From: Tychonema sp. LEGE 06208
GTDB taxonomy: Bacteria; Cyanobacteriota; Cyanobacteriia; Cyanobacteriales; Microcoleaceae
Assembly (NCBI RefSeq): GCF_015207505.1
Contig: NZ_JADEWT010000039.1
Coordinates: forward strand, 1 to 47,595
DNA: 47,595 bases
Reading direction: 5' to 3'
Of the stretch, positions 27,601 through 35,681 are shown one piece after another. Numbering within the stretch: position 1 is the stretch's first letter; each line of letters starts with the position of its first letter. The notes below the pieces were generated by a model. The model made no database searches and had not been told where the DNA came from. It was given only the letters and a program-made list of their open reading frames with translations. The position numbers were made by a program, and so were the translations under genes.

Positions 27601-28324
27601 CCGTAAAATAGCGGCTTAAATCCTCCGAAAAATTTATCCCTAAAGTGCTCGTATCGATTCGCAAATTAGAAAAAACACTTTTCGATCGCAAATAGCTAAT
27701 TTCTCTGAGCAAAGACTTCCGCATCACCTCTATTTCGTTCAGATTATCGACTTTTCCCGAAACAAACGGGGGAGCAAAAACAGATAAATCAACGCACAGA
27801 ATTCTAAAATCTCTACCATTCTGCAACAAAATCAGCGTATCAGCTTGCAAAAACTCCCCTTTTTTCGAGTAGCGGCGGATGTACCGATTAATTTCCTCCT
27901 CCGATAAACTATGACTGGCAGTTTTTAACTGAGATAATACCTGTTTAAACCCTGCATTTTGATTTTCTTTATTATAAGTTCTAATACTGTTAGCCTCGCT
28001 AAAACTGCACTGACAGTACAAAATTTGCGCTCTCTTTAAATTCCAGCCCGTAGATTGGAGATACTCCCGAAAAAAATTCAACCCACCAATAAAGCCTTTT
28101 TGAACAAAAAACAGGCTCCATTTCTCAACAATTTTAGCATCTAAACTAGCCAGCAGATTCGCTTCCCTAGTAATTTCCGCCATCATTTTTGGCAACTTGA
28201 GTTGCTGCAAATCCAATCGATAAGAATCTCCCAAATTGTGAGCTATCTTTTCTCGCTGAATATATGCCAGAATACCAATGTTGAATCCAACCTCAAACAG
28301 CCGTCCAAAATCTTCACCAATCAT
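24656..28324 (-). CDS. Large P-loop helicase-like ATPase, uncharacterised
   Basis: 1222 residues. Seen: Walker A FLTGNPGIGKTT (K420); a motif Ia-like FLYVSPRKQVN; Walker B MIDE (D617, E618); a motif IV-like IIVYIQDKRRL; a motif V-like FMTASGSRGLSFPKTKH; and a motif VI-like EVIQVIYRGRG (R862, R864). The order fits an SF2 nucleic-acid helicase with a ~200-residue insertion between motifs I and II. Residues 1-380 match no domain I know; D162 and D178 (QADTLILL...ILCVDLS) loosely resemble a PD-(D/E)XK core but lack the lysine. The C-terminal ~330 residues are also unassigned. Its ATG shares one base with the stop of the partner gene (TAATG), so the two are probably translated together. A defence or DNA/RNA-processing role is inference. 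Confidence 0.85.
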   Translation of the reverse strand: MIGEDFGRLFEVGFNIGILAYIQREKIAHNLGDSYRLDLQQLKLPKMMAEITREANLLASLDAKIVEKWSLFFVQKGFIGGLNFFREYLQSTGWNLKRAQILYCQCSFSEANSIRTYNKENQNAGFKQVLSQLKTASHSLSEEEINRYIRRYSKKGEFLQADTLILLQNGRDFRILCVDLSVFAPPFVSGKVDNLNEIEVMRKSLLREISYLRSKSVFSNLRIDTSTLGINFSEDLSRYFTAFKYKDKESTKLIQAGSYADSFYGFLQTTNIIPAGAEVLLNVVGYSDRTINAISLRNDKIDLLATCAKIYKHETRKEEISDARADVLDTIQCNAARSFQQGKKFVDALLTIGKSSTPVCHAERIDNFVSSLDIISDKLADDLGISRGLHLRNAHAELIVKSLQSEEVYIFLTGNPGIGKTTAIAHFLKTHVNDGFLFLYVSPRKQVNLDIIEKFIDRQTGLLCDDSLFCINTSADIIANNAGKCTVNYAANNYHQDFQQTTVSFIKNGAEKLRDQHHKPQLEKKGETVIKPSNSKTNGVLNSVSQAIHSLIRCQTSNNIVAAVSIQSLKVTETNQNTLQHLEKIFQDTYNKQNKQVIPAKMQEISSRIKHIFIMIDEITGDDGGVEFLHGIGKLVNKYQLHDPKQGFNTKIIVADASIVDPDVIKQHLSDTSPEPDKIYFKQLPKTAQEIPPLQVVPFEFKRLAATVINTNSYPASSLDIIYKVFVEAVKFNEDTSLHLKNNLVKSVQAEIVADIDRRLAIPGVEQIIVYIQDKRRLAELIEKIQNQREFKRYTDYLEVHANISEEEKQQIQKCKNTVKVIFMTASGSRGLSFPKTKHILVDIPRFQIEKNLMEVIQVIYRGRGEDDDGKTLDGEAKELVFYLSDTAFYYADDPKLSLQESKLNLLNLLLILKTAVMTRILGYGYLGREKFLMIPIGGKSVSAVGDTFSSKMASLIKVLKSEHRSHPGNMLLGEVSAGLEELLSRGEFVLQNSDCSPKTGDSYLKMREDFNRKFLQACNPLEGLLGWGNLEIGHVCGSFLVVPLAAKSLEENYQIRLDREIKKCVEGKLLQKMYRIRDSKSSPENLRSAIRGGAIELLQFLSGDVEKTQYFQQQSQQFDRYYAIPLFAFVSGDAMQEYFADTKLEEPEDLMFRDILSAAVRSTYPIDSIIPIGHKYREFPFIVFRSYSLEQSREKIFTDKYLLSSNELNALNLILSKQDGG

Positions 28325-31300
28325 TATTGTGTACCTCCCTCGCTGACATTCAATACTTCTCTTACCTTATTCAAAAAAGCCAAAGAATTAAAATCTGCAC
28401 TACCGCCAGCATGACTAAATACAGACAAAGCACCAACCGATTCATCGCCAATAATCCGCTCGTAAGGATCGAGTTTTAAACTAATATTTTGACGGGCTTC
28501 ATACCGAGAAAAGTGAAACATGGTTAAATAGTGCAGCAAAGTATTTTTGATGTCGCCATCATAAATCAAACCTTCGTGAATGTCTCGATCGTCCAAAACG
28601 CCTCCGTATATGTGCAACAGCGTCGAGTAGGAAATCACACCGTTATAAAAGTTTTTCTCCTCCTTAACTTTAATGCCGTTAAACAAGTTAAAAAACATCA
28701 CAGCTTGTTGATTGGTATCAGCAAACAAATTTTCCAGCTCCATTGTATCTTGAATGTAAAAAGATTTTCCTTTATCGCCTAGGAAACTGCGAACATAGTA
28801 TTTATCAAAAAATATCGGATAAATTTTAATATCCCGCCGATTTCCTTTCAAAGTTCGGAGCAATTTTTTGGACATGAAAGACAATTCCTCATCTTCATCA
28901 GTCTTGGTAATATGCAGCGTACTCATGTAAGGTGCTTGGGAAATATATGCAAAATTCCGATATCCTTGTCGGTAAAGCTGACTCATGACATCTTCCAGAA
29001 TTACAGGTTCACTATAAAGACGGCTGACACTGTAATTCTCGGAAAGTGTTTTCAGTAATTCGACTTGAATTGTGCAGTCATCGAGGCGATTGATTCCCAC
29101 AACTTCTCCAATTAAGCAGGCTTGTCTTTGAAATCGGTTTCGATCGCCTTTTTTCGCATCGCTATCGCGACTGGAAACGACAATAATTGCTAACTTGTCC
29201 AACTCAGAAGCTAGCCGCACATTCTCGAAATAAAACTTTTTGGGAAGGATGGAATACATGGAACTCAAACCGTTACGAATTGTGTAAGAGTTTGGTGTTT
29301 TCACAATCCGAAATCCCTGAGAAGTTGAGCGCTGTTTTTCACTCAAAATGTGAGACAATGTTTTAGAAAGCTTAGCAATAAATTCTTCTGAGGGCGAAGG
29401 GTTTTTATTGTCGCCTTCGTGAAGTCTCACCATCGGAATAAATAAGTTTTTGTCTGTATTTTTCAGCAAAATTATCAGACAGATATAAGATAGCAGCAAC
29501 AGGGTAAATTTATAAACAAAAATCGCCGCAGGTTGCAAACCTTTTGCACCGCTGTGTAGTCGTCTATTGTCATAGGGAAACAAGATTAATTTTGTCTTAA
29601 AATGCTTGTCGTAAATTGCTCTGGAACGATCGGCTTTGGGTGCAAAAAGTACAGGCAAAATATCAACATCTTTTATGTTATACTCCATGCTGAAATTTTG
29701 GCGCTCTTCAGTTGGAAAATAGCGGACATCTTCTATAGTAATATTGACTGGTAGCTGACAAATAGATAGGCAATCGACACTGGGTTCTTTGACAGTAATA
29801 TAATGGAGCGTTTGCTTGTAGTTTCGCTCCATAATATCATTAAAAAATCTACGCTGATTCAAAATATTGTCAATATCCTGTACCAGACCCATTTTGAGGT
29901 TGATGTGTCTTGTTTCTGTGCGATCGGGCAAAATTGTCTGCCGTTCCAGAAAGCTTTTCAACAGTTTTCTCAGATGGTTTATTTTATATTTAACATTGAC
30001 TTCGTTAAACCTATTCACAAAATTTCGGAAAAGTCTCTTTTTGACTTCCTCCTTATCGCGACTCAATACTGTTTTGATTAGGTGTTCAAAACTAGGAATA
30101 GGATTAAACTCAAGTTCTAATTCAGGGTTATAATTGTCCGTTTCTGGAGTGTGGGGAGATGCAAAAATAAAGTGATATAAGAATGCAATTTTTAACACCT
30201 TCCGTACAAATGTTTCGGGGTTAGAATCTTCCTCAAATTCTGCTTTATGTTCTTCACTATCTGGATTGAGCAGGTTCAGATAATATTCAAATACGTCCTT
30301 TCCACCACGCGATTGAACTGAGTTATCAAATTTGACTTTGAGACCAAATATAAATTTACGTTCGCTTTGAGAACTGTCGGTGCTTTCTCCCAAGCAACCT
30401 GCTACAATCGGAATAATTGGCAGTGCATCTAAAACTTCCGCTCTGGCAAAAATCTCTCTGTAATTAACTGAAACACCAGCATAATTAACCTCATAATCAC
30501 CATCTGCTTTATTGTTGTCGTTGATGAAATCTTCCATCAATCTGAGGCGGCGGATCAAATCTTCTAAATAGATGATGCCTGCGGTATCTGTACTGCTGGG
30601 GCGGATGTGTTCTAGGAGATACTCCAAATAAGTAATTTTAGCTTCTTTTTGGATTTTCCCCAGAGTTTCTTTGTCTACCAGTCGGATCAATTTGTGAAAA
30701 TCAGAGTCGGGATTTTTAACCATCTCATCAAGAAGATCGTTAAGTGCTTGTTTGTCATCGTTAGTCTCGGCATTTTCATTGATGTAATTTTCCAAACCTT
30801 GCTTTAGTTCTTGCTCAAAAATATCAGTATTTCGGACAGTAACTGTCAACTTGTGAAATTTTAAAGTCGCACGGCTGCCAGAACCTGAATCTTGCAAAGT
30901 TAGCCTTTCTTTTTCTAAAGAAGTGTGGCGTTTGCCAAAATCGTATTTGAACCCTAACTCTTGGCCGCTTCCGCGAAAAGAGGGTGAATCTAAAGGACTA
31001 ATCAAACTAGCGATGAATTTTTCAACAGAAGTATTTGGGGGCAATTTGGAGGCTAATTGCTGTTGCAAAGACTGTTGAATTTGCCTGACTTGAGTGCCAA
31101 AATGCTCTTCCACTTGCTGCGGAAAGTTGGCAGTGGCAGAGTGTGCTTGACGTTCAAAAGAACCCAAGGGTTGCCGTACTTGCTTGTTAGCAACATCCGC
31201 AGCAATGGCATCAATATCAATTATTAATTGGTGGCTTTTATTCCATACTATAAATGGGTTTTTTGTCTGCAAAATCTCTAAAAGTTTGTCCAGCAAATCG

Positions 31301-31350
31301 CCATAATCTGCTGGCACAAGTTCGTCGTCGCCTAGTCTTAAGATGTTCAC
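28324..31350 (-). CDS. Large uncharacterised partner of the helicase-like protein
   Basis: About 1008 residues from GTG 31350 (NILRLGDDELVPADY). I chose it because it starts 13 bases after the YciI stop; ATG 31413 would overlap the YciI gene by 50 bases. I recognise no domain. The N-terminal ~330 residues are charged and helical. A central region has a 19-residue hydrophobic run (IFVYKFTLLLLSYICLIIL). The C-terminal third alternates strands and helices: KLAIIVVSSRDSD, RQACLIGEVVGI, YRNFAYISQAPYMSTLHI, IKIYPIFFDKYYVRSF. It ends four bases into a coupled TAATG start for the helicase. By eye the two genes are more A/T-rich than pheT or tgt. An obligate two-protein complex is my inference. Confidence 0.82.
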   Translation of the reverse strand: MNILRLGDDELVPADYGDLLDKLLEILQTKNPFIVWNKSHQLIIDIDAIAADVANKQVRQPLGSFERQAHSATANFPQQVEEHFGTQVRQIQQSLQQQLASKLPPNTSVEKFIASLISPLDSPSFRGSGQELGFKYDFGKRHTSLEKERLTLQDSGSGSRATLKFHKLTVTVRNTDIFEQELKQGLENYINENAETNDDKQALNDLLDEMVKNPDSDFHKLIRLVDKETLGKIQKEAKITYLEYLLEHIRPSSTDTAGIIYLEDLIRRLRLMEDFINDNNKADGDYEVNYAGVSVNYREIFARAEVLDALPIIPIVAGCLGESTDSSQSERKFIFGLKVKFDNSVQSRGGKDVFEYYLNLLNPDSEEHKAEFEEDSNPETFVRKVLKIAFLYHFIFASPHTPETDNYNPELELEFNPIPSFEHLIKTVLSRDKEEVKKRLFRNFVNRFNEVNVKYKINHLRKLLKSFLERQTILPDRTETRHINLKMGLVQDIDNILNQRRFFNDIMERNYKQTLHYITVKEPSVDCLSICQLPVNITIEDVRYFPTEERQNFSMEYNIKDVDILPVLFAPKADRSRAIYDKHFKTKLILFPYDNRRLHSGAKGLQPAAIFVYKFTLLLLSYICLIILLKNTDKNLFIPMVRLHEGDNKNPSPSEEFIAKLSKTLSHILSEKQRSTSQGFRIVKTPNSYTIRNGLSSMYSILPKKFYFENVRLASELDKLAIIVVSSRDSDAKKGDRNRFQRQACLIGEVVGINRLDDCTIQVELLKTLSENYSVSRLYSEPVILEDVMSQLYRQGYRNFAYISQAPYMSTLHITKTDEDEELSFMSKKLLRTLKGNRRDIKIYPIFFDKYYVRSFLGDKGKSFYIQDTMELENLFADTNQQAVMFFNLFNGIKVKEEKNFYNGVISYSTLLHIYGGVLDDRDIHEGLIYDGDIKNTLLHYLTMFHFSRYEARQNISLKLDPYERIIGDESVGALSVFSHAGGSADFNSLAFLNKVREVLNVSEGGTQ

Positions 31351-31363
31351 CCTGTTAATTCCG

Positions 31364-31633
31364 TTAAAATGCTTGAATCCACTCTTTGACGTTGTACTCA
31401 GTCCAAATCCCATTTAGCCAATAAGGATCGGTTTCAACTAAGTCTCGCACTGCTGTTTCGTCTGCGGCTTCGTAAATCGCGAAAACTTTTGTTAAGTCTT
31501 TTGTGGGGCCGATGGTAATCAATACACCCGATTCTTTTTGCTTGGCAAGTCCGGCTAGGTGCGCGTCTCGAAATGGTGCGCGTTTTTCGAGAACGTCTTG
31601 GCAGTAACTTCCCCACATTACATATTTCGTCAC
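31364..31633 (-). CDS. YciI family protein
   Basis: 89 residues: TKYVMWGSYCQDV, FRDAHLAGLAKQKESGVLITIGP, VRDLVETDPYWLNGIWTEYNV. A small ferredoxin-like dimer; the conserved His in RDAHL is the putative catalytic residue of YciI proteins, whose reaction is unclear. The frame is open to 31810, but I start at GTG 31633, which gives the family length. The downstream partner gene begins 13 bases after its stop, so it may head that operon, though YciI-like genes of this type are widespread in cyanobacteria on their own. Confidence 0.85.
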   Translation of the reverse strand: MTKYVMWGSYCQDVLEKRAPFRDAHLAGLAKQKESGVLITIGPTKDLTKVFAIYEAADETAVRDLVETDPYWLNGIWTEYNVKEWIQAF

Positions 31634-31793
31634 GGTTTTGAGCCTTAGATGAATTTGTTTAAAATTTATTGTACAATAAGAGTAGCAGGATTTAACGAAT
31701 TTTTTTAGGATAAGATTGATGAACCGCAGAGGGCGCTGAGGGCGCTGAGGAAGAGAGGGAAGAGTTAGGATTGTTAGATAGGAGGAGATAACT

Positions 31794-32363
31794 ATGACTT
31801 TGTTAGACATTCGGCTGCTGACGGTTCAAGAATATGACCGGATGACGGAAATTGGTATTTTTGATGAGGATGAACGGGTAGAATTACTAGCAGGACAGAT
31901 AGTAAAGATGGCAGCAAAAGGAACAGCACACGGTGCGGCGGTTAAACGGACAGAGAAGCTACTGGAAAACCGTTTGGGAGAGCAGGTTTTGGTGCGGCTG
32001 CAAGACCCGGTTCGGTTGAATAATTACTCGGAACCTGAACCGGATATTTCTGTAGTGATACCAGATCCACTTTACTATGAAGACCACCATCCAACTCCTT
32101 CAGAAATTTATCTGATTATTGAAGTTGCAGATACTACTCTGAGAACGGATTGCGGCATAAAAGCGAAAATTTATGCTGAGTCAGGAATTGCAGATTATTG
32201 GGTTTTGGATGTTAATAATCGGCAACTTCACGTATTCCGAGAACCGAGTCAGGATGGTTATGAGAGTATAGTAGTTCTTGGAGATGATGCGAGTATTTCT
32301 CCTTTGCAATTTCCTGATTGTTGTTTTTTTGTATCGGAGATGTTGCGTCCACTAAGTTATTAA
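31794..32363 (+). CDS. Uma2 family endonuclease-fold protein (DUF820)
   Basis: 189 residues with the PD-(D/E)XK-type core of the family: EPDISVV, then YLIIEVADTTLRTDCGIKAKIYAESGIADYWVLD. The catalytic Asp, Glu and Lys positions appear present. These proteins are highly multiplied in filamentous cyanobacteria; no activity is established for most. An AGGAGGAGATAACT ribosome site precedes the ATG. It is divergent from the YciI gene. Confidence 0.9.
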   Translation: MTLLDIRLLTVQEYDRMTEIGIFDEDERVELLAGQIVKMAAKGTAHGAAVKRTEKLLENRLGEQVLVRLQDPVRLNNYSEPEPDISVVIPDPLYYEDHHPTPSEIYLIIEVADTTLRTDCGIKAKIYAESGIADYWVLDVNNRQLHVFREPSQDGYESIVVLGDDASISPLQFPDCCFFVSEMLRPLSY

Positions 32364-32375
32364 TGTTATGTCTGA

Positions 32376-32442
32376 CTTTTGAGGACTGAAGTCCTCAGTA
32401 CCAACCTGGGATTTAGGTTCGCACTGAGGACTTTAGTTTTTC
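32376..32442. terminator. Long hairpin between convergent Uma2 and pheT genes
   Basis: ACTGAAGTCCTCAGT and ACTGAGGACTTTAGT form a 15-base stem with one mismatch around a ~23-base loop, itself containing a shorter TGAGGACT/AGTCCTCA foldback. TTTTT follows on the plus strand. Likely a two-way terminator; the motif is also a dispersed repeat type. Confidence 0.65.
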
Positions 32443-32475
32443 TTGAATGCGGAGGCTCGTCCTTACTACGAACAG

Positions 32476-34920
32476 TTAGCTTCTGAGACTAACGCCGAAT
32501 TTCTCAACTAAAACATCGCGCACTTTTTGTTGGGCCGGTTCGACATCGGTTTCGCTCAAAGTTCGATCGCCCGATCGATAAATCAACCGAAATGCTAAAC
32601 TACGTTGTCCCGCCGGCACGTTGTCGCCGCGATACTCGTCGAACAATTCCACCGAAGAAAGCAAACTACCAGCCGCCTTCTTCATCGCACTTTGCATCTC
32701 CACAACCGGAACCTCCATCGGTGCAAAAAAGGCAATATCCCTGTCAGAAGCGGGGAAACTCGAATAACCCGCGAATTTGCTAGTCGAATTGCTTGATCGC
32801 CCTAACTCACCCAACAGTACCGCCAAATCTAATTGAAACACATAAACCTGCTCAGGCAAACTTTTTTCCTGCTGCAATTGCGGGTGTAACTGTCCGAAAA
32901 CTCCTAACTGTTTCCCGTTTAACGATAGGGCTGCTGTGCGCCCCGGATGCAAGCGCCCATTAGACGAATCGCTTGCATATTCCACCGCCAAACCCAACCC
33001 TTGAAACACGCTTTCTAGGACACCTTTAGCCTCAAACCAAGTCAAAGGTCGATCGCGCCCGCCCTGTTGCCATTTCCACGCCGTCGGGTCGCCGCCAATA
33101 ATCCCCGCAACGGCATCTGACTCTTTCATTACCTCCCCGTCTTTCCAGAAAATGCGGCCCACCTCAAAACCGTTAAGCGCGCCGTTTCCTTGCTCCAAAT
33201 TGTACCCAAAAGCATCAATCAAACCCGACAGCATCTCAGTCCGCAAAGCCGAATACTCAACAAACAGCGGATTAGCCAGCACAACCTGATTTTCTCCCTC
33301 AGTTTTCACCAAAGAATAGTGCATCAACTCCGTCAAACCGGCCGCCCGAAAAGCCGATCGCACATTCCGCACTTGCGCGTATTCTAGAGATAAATAACCA
33401 GGTTCCGTTTTGCTGGGTAAAGTATCGCAGAAATTGTCGTAACCGTGAAGTCTGGCCACTTCTTCAATTAAATCAATTTCCCTTTCTAAATCGCGGTAAC
33501 GGTAAGCAGGAACAGTTATCGCAAAAACCCGTGCTTTTTCTGTCGCAACAACTTCGCATCCCAAGGCTGTGAGGATATTTTTCACCTCTTCCGGTTCCAA
33601 ATATTGAGAACCGCCAGTTTCTCCTCTTTTTAACTGCCCTAAAACCTGATTAATTCGATCCAGACGCAATTCAATCGTCCGCGAAAAACTCAAATCTTCC
33701 CCCGAACTAGCCGTTTTCTGCACCGTCGCAGCACCGCCAGCCCACTGCAAAATTAGGGCAACAGCGCGATCGCACGCCGTCGTCAAAGCCGCCTGATTCA
33801 CCCCCCGTTCGTAGCGGATAGAAGCCTCGCTGCGGAGGCCTTGAGCGCGGGCAGAACGGCGAATCGTTGCTTGGTCAAAAATCGCTGCTTCCAAGACCAA
33901 ATTTTGAGTTCCTTCGTGAACTTCCGTGTCTTCGCCGCCCATTACCCCAGCTAAGGCTACGGGTTTATCGCTAGCAGTAATTAACAAGTTTTGCGGTTGC
34001 AAATTGCGGTTTTGTCCGTCCAATGTTTTGAAGGATTCCCCGGTTTTGGCAAAGCGCACGCCGATGCTGACATCGGAATTACCTGTGAAAGATTGTAGCC
34101 GATCGCGATCGAAAGCGTGCAGCGGTTGTCCCCATTCCAATAAAATGTAATTAGTTACATCAACTACATTATTAATCGGCCGCACACCCGCCGCCTGTAA
34201 CCGCTGCTGCAACCAAGCTGGAGACGGTGCGATTTTCACACCCTCAATTTCCGTACCGATGTAAATTGGGCAGGCTTGCGGTTCCGATATTTCTACTGCT
34301 AAACCGGCGCTTTTTTTGTCCTCAATTGCAACACCACCGGCGGCGGGAATTCTCAAACTCGCCCCAGTCAGGGCCGCCACTTCCCGCGCGACGCCCACCA
34401 TACTCAAAGCGTCTGCACGGTTCGCAGTTGCTGTTAAGTCTAAAATCACATCATCCAAACCTAACAGCGGGCGAATATCGCTGCCCAATTCGGGATTTTC
34501 TAGTTCAAAAATGTGAATTCCCGCTGACTCCTTAGATAGTCCCAATTCCGCCAGAGAACAAATCATGCCTTCGGAAGGAACGCCGCGCAATTTAGCAGGT
34601 TTAATTTTTAAATCAATTGTTGACAAAAAAGTGCCGACAACGGCGACGGGTACGTAAATATCTGCCCTAGCGTTTGGTGCCCCACAAACAATATTCAAGG
34701 CTTCTGGTTTGCCGACATCGACTTGACAAACTCTCAATTTATCCGCGTTGGGATGCTGTTCGCAGGCGACTATTTTGCCCAATACTACGCCGTCGGCCCA
34801 AGTACGGCGGTCTTCGATTTCTTCGACTTCAAACCCTGCCATTGTCAGGGTTTCGGCTAATTCTTCTGGGGATATTGTCACATCGACCAATTCCCGCAGC
34901 CAGTTTAGAGAAATACGCAT
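32476..34920 (-). CDS. pheT: Phenylalanyl-tRNA synthetase beta subunit
   Basis: 814 residues; beta chain of the alpha2-beta2 enzyme charging tRNA-Phe. Seen: the N-terminal EMAP/OB-type tRNA-binding domain ([20 protein letters not shown]); the B3/B4 editing region ([12 protein letters not shown] downstream); B5; the catalytic-like core ([15 protein letters not shown]); and a C-terminal FDX-ACB anticodon-binding domain ([11 protein letters not shown]...[17 protein letters not shown]). Full length. pheS is not adjacent, as is usual in cyanobacteria. A GTAGTCC heptamer array begins about 17 bases before its ATG. Confidence 0.97.
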   Translation of the reverse strand: MRISLNWLRELVDVTISPEELAETLTMAGFEVEEIEDRRTWADGVVLGKIVACEQHPNADKLRVCQVDVGKPEALNIVCGAPNARADIYVPVAVVGTFLSTIDLKIKPAKLRGVPSEGMICSLAELGLSKESAGIHIFELENPELGSDIRPLLGLDDVILDLTATANRADALSMVGVAREVAALTGASLRIPAAGGVAIEDKKSAGLAVEISEPQACPIYIGTEIEGVKIAPSPAWLQQRLQAAGVRPINNVVDVTNYILLEWGQPLHAFDRDRLQSFTGNSDVSIGVRFAKTGESFKTLDGQNRNLQPQNLLITASDKPVALAGVMGGEDTEVHEGTQNLVLEAAIFDQATIRRSARAQGLRSEASIRYERGVNQAALTTACDRAVALILQWAGGAATVQKTASSGEDLSFSRTIELRLDRINQVLGQLKRGETGGSQYLEPEEVKNILTALGCEVVATEKARVFAITVPAYRYRDLEREIDLIEEVARLHGYDNFCDTLPSKTEPGYLSLEYAQVRNVRSAFRAAGLTELMHYSLVKTEGENQVVLANPLFVEYSALRTEMLSGLIDAFGYNLEQGNGALNGFEVGRIFWKDGEVMKESDAVAGIIGGDPTAWKWQQGGRDRPLTWFEAKGVLESVFQGLGLAVEYASDSSNGRLHPGRTAALSLNGKQLGVFGQLHPQLQQEKSLPEQVYVFQLDLAVLLGELGRSSNSTSKFAGYSSFPASDRDIAFFAPMEVPVVEMQSAMKKAAGSLLSSVELFDEYRGDNVPAGQRSLAFRLIYRSGDRTLSETDVEPAQQKVRDVLVEKFGVSLRS

Positions 34921-35681
34921 AATTTTGTCAGTAGTTAGTAGTCCGTAGTCCGTAGTCCGTAGTCCGTAGTCCGTAGTCCGTAGTCCGTAGTCCGTAGTCC
35001 GTAGTCCGTAGGGGCGCTGCCCCCGTGCGGGCCCTCTTAGTCGTCAGCAGTCGGTAGTCAGCAGTCAGTAGTCAGCAGCTAGTAGGGGCGGTGGATGGTG
35101 CGTGCGGGCCCTCTTAGTCGTCAGTAGTCAGTAGTCAGCAATCAGCAATCATGAATAAAAATCAAAAATTCTGACGGATGCCTCCTGCATTCTACCTTCT
35201 GGTGAATGCCGTTTGATGACTCTGCAGTCCCAGAATCAATTATGGGAACCCTATATCACACTTGTTAAATATTGTCAATCCGATTTGGGTATAGATAAGC
35301 ACAAAAGAGCGATCGGTCTAAAGCTTGATGGCGGCTGGCGGATGAGTAGCATTCTCATTCAGAACATGAGGTATGCTAGGGATATCTAACAACGCCAAAA
35401 GCACCTAAGTTTAGAAAGACTTTACACATAAAAGGGCAACTTTAGCAAGTCTTTAAACTATCTTCCAGGATGATCTACCGAAAAAACTCACAGCAGCGAC
35501 ATAATCAAAATAGGGAAAAGATATCGGCCTAAAAGACTTAGGTGCAATTCCAATTCGCACGCCGCAGCACGGCCCGCCAGCAACTGTATAGATAAGTATT
35601 TCTAACAGAGGCGCTGTCAGGGAATTTGTGCAGTCGAGCGACGCTGACAAAATCAGAAAAACATAGGCAAACTCAATCAAT
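34921..35681. other. 761-base spacer of repeats upstream of pheT and the kinase gene
   Basis: Left part: the heptamer array and a duplicated block sharing GTGCGGGCCCTCTTAGTCGTCAG (at about 35024-35046 and 35102-35124), each followed by CAGTAGT-type heptamers. Right part (35155-35681) must hold the kinase promoter. No frame or known RNA is recognised there. Confidence 0.65.
34937..35010. repeat. STRR array (GTAGTCC)n in the pheT leader
   Basis: About ten uninterrupted copies of GTAGTCC, the cleanest array of the window. It begins within about 17 bases of the pheT start codon, on the 5' side of that gene. Confidence 0.9.
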
